Positions 1 to 4,500 of a DNA stretch of 5,338 nucleotides are shown here, in pieces (the stretch's first letter is position 1; every line of letters begins with the position of its first letter). The notes under the pieces were generated by a model. It did not search any database. It was not told the DNA's origin and was given only the letters and a program-made list of their open reading frames with translations. The stretch is from positions 1 through 5,338 of the forward strand of contig FR896050.1 in the NCBI GenBank assembly GCA_000435475.1, read 5' to 3'. The position numbers and the translations under genes are program-made. Origin of the DNA: Cryptobacterium sp. CAG:338. Its GTDB lineage: Bacteria; Actinomycetota; Coriobacteriia; Coriobacteriales; Eggerthellaceae.

Positions 1-53
1 TAGAGACTCGTGGTCGTACGCTTGAAGAAATCACCAAAGGTCTTGAAGATTAA
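1..53 (+). CDS. MFS sugar/organic-acid porter, C-terminal end only
   Basis: Only the end of this gene is in the window: the frame starting at base 3 reads ETRGRTLEEITKGLED and stops at TAA 51-53. The string ETRGRTLEEI is the conserved tail after the last membrane helix of the sugar-porter branch of the major facilitator superfamily (usually PETRG-K/R-TLEEI). The protein would be an inner-membrane proton-coupled or facilitated carrier; the substrate cannot be read from 16 residues. An intrinsic terminator follows 30 bp after the stop. Codons are of the high-expression type (CGT, GGT, ATC, ACC), like the second MFS gene at 4501 and unlike the LysR gene. The family call rests on one motif, but it is a distinctive one. 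Confidence 0.72.
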   Translation, partial: ETRGRTLEEITKGLED

Positions 54-83
54 TACAAATAGTTGTTCTTGCTCTTTTTCGAT

Positions 84-110
84 CGGGGTCCAAATCTGGA
101 CCCCGTTTTC
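84..110 (+). terminator. Intrinsic terminator after the first MFS gene
   Basis: The arms CGGGGTCC (84-91) and GGACCCCG (98-105) pair perfectly, an A-T pair at 92/97 adds a ninth base pair, and a four-base loop remains. TTTTC follows directly at 106-110. The stem is GC-rich, so this is a convincing rho-independent terminator. The next gene starts only 27 bp downstream with no clear promoter between, so some read-through into it is possible. Confidence 0.85.
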
Positions 111-136
111 TAGATGGGATTACGAAAGGTATTGTT

Positions 137-619
137 ATGGATAAACAGGAAAGTAAGTTGAAGGAACTACTTGGAGATATTGTTCAGGTGGGTATAGTTG
201 TTGACGATATGAATAAAGTGAAAACAGGAATGAAGACAATTTTTGGATTAGACCCATCAGCCGAAAGTGACAATGTGTATAAAAAAACATGGTACAAAGG
301 GGATTTGATCGACGCTCCAGTAAAAGCTGCCTTTTACAATCAATTTAACGTGCAATTGGAGTTTTTGCAGCCAGTAGGTGATACGAATACTATTTGGCAC
401 GATTATCTTAATGAAGGTTATGACTTAGGTGGTCATTCGCTTCATCATCTAAGGTTTGATGTTGTGGATAATGACGTTATTACTGAAGAGATGGAGAAAA
501 TAGGTGTATCGAAATATATGGAAGGCAAGTCTTTGGTTGATCCAAGGGCGACGTTTACCTATTACGATTCGGTGCAGGCTATCGGATTTATAGTCGAGGT
601 TGTTACAAAGTTTGAATAA
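137..619 (+). CDS. VOC (glyoxalase-fold) family protein, methylmalonyl-CoA epimerase-like
   Basis: A 160-residue cytosolic protein of the vicinal-oxygen-chelate superfamily, which includes glyoxalase I, methylmalonyl-CoA epimerase and ring-cleaving dioxygenases. The two beta-alpha-beta-beta-beta modules are visible: VQVGIVVDD (residues 16-24) opens the first and LHHLRFDVVD (102-111) the second. By alignment with epimerases the four metal-ligand positions would be Q17, E75 (in VQLEFLQP), H104 and E154 (in GFIVEVV); a Gln replaces the usual first His. Length fits single-domain epimerase/glyoxalase relatives (about 130-160). The start is ATG 137 with GAAAGG at 124-129 seven bases upstream. It sits between two terminators, so it is either monocistronic or read through from the MFS gene. 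The exact reaction cannot be assigned; isomerisation or epimerisation of an acid or CoA intermediate is a family-based guess. Confidence 0.8.
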   Translation: MDKQESKLKELLGDIVQVGIVVDDMNKVKTGMKTIFGLDPSAESDNVYKKTWYKGDLIDAPVKAAFYNQFNVQLEFLQPVGDTNTIWHDYLNEGYDLGGHSLHHLRFDVVDNDVITEEMEKIGVSKYMEGKSLVDPRATFTYYDSVQAIGFIVEVVTKFE

Positions 620-696
620 ATATATGTAGTAATTCGAAGTGCGGTTGATGGAATTAGCAAAAGGATTGTTTTTTCAAACGGCCAATAAAATGCTTT

Positions 697-734
697 ATAC
701 AAAAGCCCAAGCTATATTGCTTGGGCTTTTGTAT
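697..734 (+). terminator. Strong intrinsic terminator (16-bp perfect stem)
   Basis: Bases 697-712 and 719-734 are perfect reverse complements (core AAAAGCCCAAGC / GCTTGGGCTTTT) around the loop TATATT. The T-run is the distal part of the 3' arm and the matching A-run is in the 5' arm, so the hairpin could end transcription from either direction. It lies 77 bp after the VOC stop and isolates that gene from the oxidoreductase operon. It also shows that the open frame running through it (639-872) is not coding. The rest of the gap up to 872 holds only a small hairpin (CATTGC 761-766 / GCAATG 772-777). I see no convincing promoter there, although one is expected. Confidence 0.88.
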
Positions 735-872
735 TGCTTCCGCTCCTTGTTGAAATTCCACATTGCTTTTTGCAATGGTGTCTATATCGATGAATTCTTT
801 GACTATTGGAACCCCAAAAGAGCAGGGGGAATAATTGGATTAAGGAAAAAGAAAAAACGAGAGGGGCACCTT

Positions 873-1916
873 ATGGATAAGATTAGACTATCGGTTCTAG
901 GTTTAAATCAAGGGTCTAAAATTGCGCGTGATGCGAAAGTCAATCCAGAAATAGATCTTGTTGCAGTCGCAGGATTTGGCGATCATGACGTACAGGTTGC
1001 GAATGAGCTCGAAGTACCAATTTACAGTGATTATACTTTGTTGTTAAAGCAGGTTGATCTAGATGCAGTAGCAATTGCTTTGCCAAATACCCTTCATGTT
1101 GAATCAGTTGAGTTGGCGCTAGAGGCAGGCATTAAGAATATTCTGCTCGAAAAACCTATTGCGAGCACAGTAAAAGAAGCAGAGCATATTATTGAGATTT
1201 GCAAAAAAGCAAATGCAATTCTGTTAGTAGGACATCATCGCCGTTCGTCGAGTAAATATCAATTCTTACGCGAGATTATTGATTCTGGACGAATCGGGAA
1301 AATAGTCGGGATCCAATCAAACTATGCAATAGCAAAGCCGCATTCTTACTACGATGTTGAATGGCATACCAAAAAAGGCGGTGGCCCATTATTAATCAAT
1401 GCTATTCATGATTTCGATGATCTTAATTTTGTAACAGGCATGACTCCTTCGAAAGTATATGCTGCGGCGCGAAACACAATTCGTGGTAACGAAGTTGAAG
1501 ATTCAGTATCTGCGGTAGTTGAGTTCAAAGAAGGAGTTACGTGCAGCTATTTCGTAAGTGACGGAACACCTGGACCTTGGAATTATGATCTTGCTGCTGA
1601 AGAGAATACTTTTTTCACTATGTGCCCAGGTGAAAATAGTCTTCGTGTTTTTGGAACGAAAGGGTCTTTCGGTTTTCCAAATATGGATCTTTATTATTAC
1701 GACGAAAACGCATTTGGATGGACTTCTCCAATGCTGCATGAGCATTTTACCGTTGAAAAAAACGATCCGATGACAGCAGAGTTAGAGCATTTTGTTGATC
1801 TCTGCAAAGGCAGAGAAACGGTGCCACGCTGCACTGGTGAGAACGCTTTAGATACTCTAAAGGTAATTAATGCCATTTTAGAGTCTGCCGATACTGGAAA
1901 TCCTGTCGAGTTGTAA
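873..1916 (+). CDS. Gfo/Idh/MocA family NAD(P)-dependent oxidoreductase
   Basis: A 347-residue cytosolic dehydrogenase of the glucose-fructose oxidoreductase / inositol dehydrogenase / MocA family, which oxidises a ring or chain hydroxyl to a ketone with NAD(P). The N-terminal Rossmann half starts LSVLGLNQGS (residues 6-15), where the usual GxGxxG is altered to GLNQGS. ALPNTLHVE (69-77) and the hallmark EKP (93-95, Lys94 the likely catalytic lysine) follow, then GHHRR (120-124). The C-terminal domain carries GGGPLLINAIHDFD (169-182): the usual catalytic His is kept (H179), while the Asp of inositol dehydrogenases is Ile (I175). The start is ATG 873 with GAGAGGGG at 859-866; the frame stays open back to 639 but crosses a terminator. 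The aroE-like gene follows after 28 bp, so they are probably co-transcribed. Family is certain; substrate is unknown. Confidence 0.9.
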   Translation: MDKIRLSVLGLNQGSKIARDAKVNPEIDLVAVAGFGDHDVQVANELEVPIYSDYTLLLKQVDLDAVAIALPNTLHVESVELALEAGIKNILLEKPIASTVKEAEHIIEICKKANAILLVGHHRRSSSKYQFLREIIDSGRIGKIVGIQSNYAIAKPHSYYDVEWHTKKGGGPLLINAIHDFDDLNFVTGMTPSKVYAAARNTIRGNEVEDSVSAVVEFKEGVTCSYFVSDGTPGPWNYDLAAEENTFFTMCPGENSLRVFGTKGSFGFPNMDLYYYDENAFGWTSPMLHEHFTVEKNDPMTAELEHFVDLCKGRETVPRCTGENALDTLKVINAILESADTGNPVEL

Positions 1917-1944
1917 ATCAAACTTCTTAGAAAGGTATAGAAAG

Positions 1945-2811
1945 ATGGATACGTTACCAAAATTTACAGGAACAACAAAATTGGTTGGTTTACTTGGGTC
2001 TCCTGTTGCTCAATCAATGTCGCCCGCTATGCATACCGCCTCATTTGCAAAAATGGGAGTTGATGCAGTGTATCTTGGTTTTGATGTTCTTCCTGATCAG
2101 CTTGAAACGGTAGTAAAAGGTTTTGCAGATGCAGGAATAGCGGGTTATAACGTCACCATGCCATGCAAAACAAAGGTTTTGCCGTATCTTGATGAGCTAT
2201 CTCCTGTTGCAGAACTTATGGGTGCCGTAAACACTGTTGTGGTTAAAGATGGAAAATCGATTGGCGATAATACTGATGGTGCAGGTTTTGTTCGTAATAT
2301 GCGGCTTCATGGTTTCGAGCCTGAAGGGAAAATAGTAACCGTTGCAGGTGCTGGTGGTGCAGGCTCTGCTGTTTTCACTCAACTTGCTTTAGACGGCGTG
2401 GTGGCAATCAATATCTTTAATAGGCATGATGATTTTTGGGATGTTACTAAAGAAAAAGTAACAGAACTTGCTTCAAAGACTGGTGTTCCTATGGTTTTGG
2501 GTGACTTGGATGATAAAAAACTATTAGCTCGTGCCGTAAAGAATTCCGATTTATTTGTTAATGCTACACGTGTAGGAATGGCTCCGTTCGACGATGAATG
2601 TGTGATAGACGAAGATATGCTTCATGAAGGGCTTTTTGTTGCTGACACGGTTTACGAACCGCGTGAAACAAAGCTTATTCGTATGGCAAAAGAGCATGGT
2701 TTACAAACCGCACCAGGGCTCGGGATGCTTCTCCAACAAGCTGCGCTGGGTGAGAAAATTTGGTTTGATATCGAAATGCCCACCGATTATATTGAGGAAA
2801 TCTTTTTTTAA
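1945..2811 (+). CDS. Shikimate/quinate dehydrogenase, YdiB-like
   Basis: 288 residues, the family's normal length. The enzyme reversibly oxidises shikimate or quinate to the 3-dehydro acid with NAD(P). Substrate-site residues are all present: S24 and S26 (SMSP), N69, T71 and catalytic K75 (NVTMPCK), N96 (AVNT), D111 (DNTDG), Y237 and Q265 (GMLLQQ). The nucleotide loop is GAGGAG (135-140). The next cofactor segment, NRHDDFWD (159-166), matches YdiB's NRRDEFFD rather than the NRT of biosynthetic AroE. This suggests NAD use and a catabolic role; the C-terminal GLGMLLQQAA also resembles YdiB. The start is ATG 1945 with AGAAAGG nine bases upstream. It follows the Gfo/Idh/MocA gene by 28 bp and precedes a LysR gene, fitting a dedicated pathway rather than housekeeping aromatic synthesis. 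I leave the symbol empty because aroE and ydiB cannot be separated with certainty. Confidence 0.9.
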   Translation: MDTLPKFTGTTKLVGLLGSPVAQSMSPAMHTASFAKMGVDAVYLGFDVLPDQLETVVKGFADAGIAGYNVTMPCKTKVLPYLDELSPVAELMGAVNTVVVKDGKSIGDNTDGAGFVRNMRLHGFEPEGKIVTVAGAGGAGSAVFTQLALDGVVAINIFNRHDDFWDVTKEKVTELASKTGVPMVLGDLDDKKLLARAVKNSDLFVNATRVGMAPFDDECVIDEDMLHEGLFVADTVYEPRETKLIRMAKEHGLQTAPGLGMLLQQAALGEKIWFDIEMPTDYIEEIFF

Positions 2812-2894
2812 TTGGGCGCTCATTTGAATGACGAGAGTCTGTTTTAAACCGGTAAGGCCATGTTTCATCTTTGTGCATGAAGGGGATGCTTGAG

Positions 2895-2969
2895 ATGGAA
2901 TATGGTCTTTCAATCTTATTAACAAACGTATCAAATCATAAGTTTGATAAAGACAATCTTATGATTTGA
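2895..2969 (+). CDS. Possible 24-codon leader ORF before lysR
   Basis: ATG 2895 with AGGGG nine bases upstream opens a 24-codon frame (MEYGLSILLTNVSNHK, then eight more residues) that ends at TGA 2967-2969. It overlaps the palindrome at 2929-2971, so its second half is constrained by that symmetry. I recognise no homologue. The only support is the SD spacing and the repeat shared with the real lysR ribosome binding site; it may be chance. Confidence 0.15.
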   Translation: MEYGLSILLTNVSNHKFDKDNLMI

Positions 2970-2971
2970 TA
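2929..2971 (+). promoter_or_regulatory. 14-bp-arm palindrome upstream of lysR, candidate operator
   Basis: TATCAAATCATAAG (2929-2942) and CTTATGATTTGATA (2958-2971) are perfect inverted repeats separated by 15 bp. A further half-site TTTGAT (2943-2948) in the spacer gives a second, shorter dyad ATCAAA-N7-TTTGAT (2930-2948). No T-run follows and the arms are AT-rich, so it is not a typical terminator. Its place 50-95 bp before lysR fits an autoregulatory LysR-type binding region with several half-sites. The gap (2812-3022) shows no terminator for the aroE-like gene, so lysR may also be reached by read-through. TTGATA at 2944-2949 is a possible -35 box, but no good -10 box is spaced from it. 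Confidence 0.5.
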
Positions 2972-3022
2972 AAATTTAATTAAAGAATAGCGATCTAGCT
3001 GGAGTTCAAGAGGGGATGCTTG

Positions 3023-3937
3023 ATGAGGCTCGATTATCTGCGATACTTTCATCATTTAGCAAAAATAGGAAATTATACAAAAGCAGCAAAAGAACTATAT
3101 ATAGCTCAACCAACCTTATCTATTGCAATAAAGCGCATGGAGAAGGAATTGGATATGCAACTATTTGTTCGTGGTGAAGGAAATAGCCGTGTCGAATTGA
3201 CTCCTGAAGGGGCAGTGTTTGAAGAGTATGTTGAGCAAATGCTTAACAGTTTTGATATTGGATTGCGTGTCGTTCGTGAAATGCAAGGAGAAAAAAATTC
3301 TGAACTGAAGATTGGAACTATCTATGCAATGCAAGGTCGGTTTTGGTCTCAGGCAATGCAATCGTTTTCGGAATCTCAGTCTAATCCTCCTGAAATTAGT
3401 ATCGAACAAGCCTATTCTCCTGAACTCATATCGCGTTTACGAGGTGGCTCGTTGGATGCAGTATTTGCGACCAGAATCGATGGATCTGAAGATTTGAATC
3501 ATATTCTGGTTTGGTCTCAGCCGTTGGTACTCGGTGTGCACAGGGAAAACCCGCTTTCTAAAAAGAAATCTATCTCTGTTGAAGAGCTCTGTAAGTATGA
3601 AATTCTGACCTATGCAATAACTTCTCCAGCTAATCACTCCCTAGAAGAGAATCTTCCAATTGAAAATATGAGTTTAAAGAGGGAGTATGATGACGAAATC
3701 ACGCTAAGTGCAATGGTTTCTTCCGATAAAAATAAAATGGCACTGTTTTGCTATTCATTTTTAGTAAATGCTTTTGAGGACGTGGTTTGCATCCCAATTA
3801 AAGACTTGCCAATTGATTTCCACAAAGTCTATTTGATCAGCAGGAGAGAAACTCATTCGAAAGTTGTAGATGATTTTATATCTTTTATGGGCGCTTATCG
3901 TTTTCCAAATTCTTTAGAATTGGGACAGATTAAATAA
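3023..3937 (+). CDS. LysR-type transcriptional regulator
   Basis: 304 residues, the standard LysR length. The N-terminal winged helix-turn-helix is clear: NYTKAAKELYIAQPTLSIAI (17-36) is the classical recognition region, followed by RMEKELDMQLFVR (38-50) and the wing VELTPEG (57-63). The effector-binding half (about 91-295) includes LRGGSLDAVFAT (139-150), the usual junction motif of the periplasmic-binding-protein-like fold. I start at ATG 3023 because AGAGGGG (3009-3015) lies seven bases upstream; a TTG three bases earlier is in frame but too close to the SD. It is co-directional with the oxidoreductase genes rather than divergent as many LysR genes are, and a palindrome upstream suggests self-regulation. 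It probably controls the oxidoreductase operon and/or the downstream MFS gene in response to their substrate; that link is inference. Codons are AT-ending (TTT for 13 of 14 Phe). Confidence 0.93.
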   Translation: MRLDYLRYFHHLAKIGNYTKAAKELYIAQPTLSIAIKRMEKELDMQLFVRGEGNSRVELTPEGAVFEEYVEQMLNSFDIGLRVVREMQGEKNSELKIGTIYAMQGRFWSQAMQSFSESQSNPPEISIEQAYSPELISRLRGGSLDAVFATRIDGSEDLNHILVWSQPLVLGVHRENPLSKKKSISVEELCKYEILTYAITSPANHSLEENLPIENMSLKREYDDEITLSAMVSSDKNKMALFCYSFLVNAFEDVVCIPIKDLPIDFHKVYLISRRETHSKVVDDFISFMGAYRFPNSLELGQIK

Positions 3938-3983
3938 TAAAAACGACAAATAATATCATTTAGGAATATCAAAAAAGTTTGGT

Positions 3984-4030
3984 AATGGTATGCAGCTTCG
4001 AGTTTAACGCGGAGCTGCATACCATTTCTT
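3984..4030 (+). terminator. Intrinsic terminator after lysR
   Basis: AATGGTATGCAGCT (3984-3997) and AGCTGCATACCATT (4013-4026) form a perfect 14-bp stem. It extends inward by one G-U and two G-C pairs to a 9-base loop (4001-4009). TTTCTT follows the stem. It is 46 bp past the lysR stop, and the A-rich run before it (3971-3976) could let it act on the other strand too. Confidence 0.85.
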
Positions 4031-4031
4031 G

Positions 4032-4060
4032 TTGCATTATCGCAGATAAAATGCTATATA
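4032..4060 (+). promoter_or_regulatory. Candidate sigma-70 promoter with a dyad in the spacer
   Basis: TTGCAT (4032-4037) and TATATA (4055-4060) are 17 bp apart, the ideal spacing, although the -35 box matches the consensus at only three positions. TTATC-GCA-GATAA (4037-4049), a perfect 5-bp-arm dyad, occupies the spacer, where a bound regulator would block or remodel polymerase access. It lies just after the lysR terminator, so it would serve the downstream MFS gene and give a leader of roughly 430 nt. A second, weaker candidate is TTGGCG (4202-4207) with TTTAAT (4226-4231). Confidence 0.35.
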
Positions 4061-4075
4061 TAGTTGCCAGAAATG

Positions 4076-4117
4076 AATAATTTAAAATTGATAACTTTAA
4101 ATTATTGATTATTAAAG
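4076..4117 (+). promoter_or_regulatory. Overlapping AT-rich palindromes upstream of the second MFS gene
   Basis: AATAATTTAAA (4076-4086) and TTTAAATTATT (4096-4106) are perfect 11-bp inverted repeats around ATTGATAAC. The right arm also takes part in a second dyad, CTTTAA (4095-4100) with TTAAAG (4112-4117), spaced 11 bp. No GC stem and no T-tail, so not a terminator. Candidate protein-binding sites; AT-rich sequence makes chance symmetry fairly likely. Confidence 0.3.
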
Positions 4118-4207
4118 TAAATGGAATGATAGTCTTTTAGATAATTTTCCTGGGACTATAACAAAACGCAATTCCTTTAGATTCGAAATGTAACTTCACT
4201 ATTGGCG

Positions 4208-4234
4208 AATTTAATTAAACAGATATTTAATTAA
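4208..4234. repeat. Repeated TTTAATTAA motif
   Basis: TTTAATTAA occurs at 4210-4218 and 4226-4234, 16 bp apart. The 12-mer AATTTAATTAAA at 4208-4219 also occurs between the palindrome and lysR (2973-2984). It could be a shared AT-rich promoter-upstream or regulator contact element. In such AT-rich gaps it may also be coincidence. Confidence 0.25.
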
Positions 4235-4276
4235 TAACCGCAACATCCCCAAAAATGAACAAGTTCTAAAGGGCAC

Positions 4277-4312
4277 ATGATGCAATCATGGCTTTACTTA
4301 TGTGTGCTTTGA
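4277..4312 (+). CDS. Possible 11-codon upstream ORF in the MFS leader
   Basis: ATG ATG at 4277-4282 follows AAAGGG (4268-4273) and opens the short frame MMQSWLYLCVL, stopping at TGA 4310-4312, 188 bp before the MFS start. The peptide is hydrophobic and has adjacent Trp and Tyr region codons. Its start region forms the dyad CATGAT-GCA-ATCATG (4276-4290). GCACA (4273-4277) can pair with TGTGC (4303-4307), which would mask its start. It resembles a leader peptide but is short enough to arise by chance. Confidence 0.2.
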   Translation: MMQSWLYLCVL

Positions 4313-4348
4313 GCGAGTTCTCAATGTGTTGCAGGAGAGAAAGAGGAG

Positions 4349-4500
4349 TGCGCCTTTCCCGTTCTACCGAAACTAGAAAGCAAGCTCTAAAACAACTAAT
4401 TAATAAGGTGTTGTTTTGAGGGACCGCCAAATGGTTTTCATGCAGTGAATTGCGGGAAATGCGCAAGGGAAATCGATTGAAAAGAAAGGAAGGGAAACGC
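4349..4500 (+). promoter_or_regulatory. Structured 5' leader of the MFS gene, possible translational switch
   Basis: Bases 4349-4362 can pair with 4452-4465 over 14 positions: 12 Watson-Crick pairs, one G-U and one C-T mismatch. This closes a domain of about 117 nt. Inside it, TAAAACAAC (4388-4396) pairs with GTTGTTTTG (4410-4418; eight Watson-Crick pairs and one G-U). The CU-rich core CCTTTCCC (4353-4360) is also complementary to the ribosome binding region: CCTTTC to GAAAGG (4484-4489), or TTTCCC to GGGAAA (4492-4497). The two pairings exclude each other, which is the logic of a translation-controlling RNA. I recognise no named riboswitch class. Of the 563 bases between lysR and the MFS gene this is the only long-range fold I find. 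Confidence 0.35.

Larger units (their letters stand above)
2881..3023 (+). repeat. 13-nt direct repeat flanking the lysR upstream region
   Basis: AGGGGATGCTTGA occurs at 2881-2893 and again at 3011-3023, exactly 130 bp apart. The second copy carries the ribosome binding site and runs into the lysR start codon. The first copy stands in front of a 24-codon open frame beginning ATG 2895. The match stops abruptly on both sides. A local duplication or a shared translation-initiation element are both possible. Confidence 0.55.

Noticed and set aside
639..872. N-terminal extension of the oxidoreductase from a GTG at 639
   Set aside because: It runs through a 16-bp terminator hairpin, has no SD advantage and encodes no recognisable domain; ATG 873 has a good SD and starts the Rossmann fold.
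2929..2971. Palindrome read as a terminator of the aroE-like gene
   Set aside because: Its arms are AT-rich, its loop is 15 nt and the following bases are A-rich rather than a T-run.
3016..3022. Alternative lysR starts at ATG 3016 or TTG 3020
   Set aside because: ATG 3016 is out of frame with the LysR product and TTG 3020 is only four bases from the SD; ATG 3023 has proper spacing.
4405..4428. T-box-like sequence (AAGGTG then GGACCGCC)
   Set aside because: The T-box needs one continuous AGGGTGGNACCGCG-type segment; here the two parts are split by about ten bases. No Stem I with specifier loop could be fitted upstream.
3938..4500. tRNA, other structured RNA gene, CRISPR, insertion sequence or attachment site in the long gap
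   Set aside because: No cloverleaf with a TTCGA-type arm, no regularly spaced repeats, no transposase fragment or terminal inverted repeats with target duplication were found.
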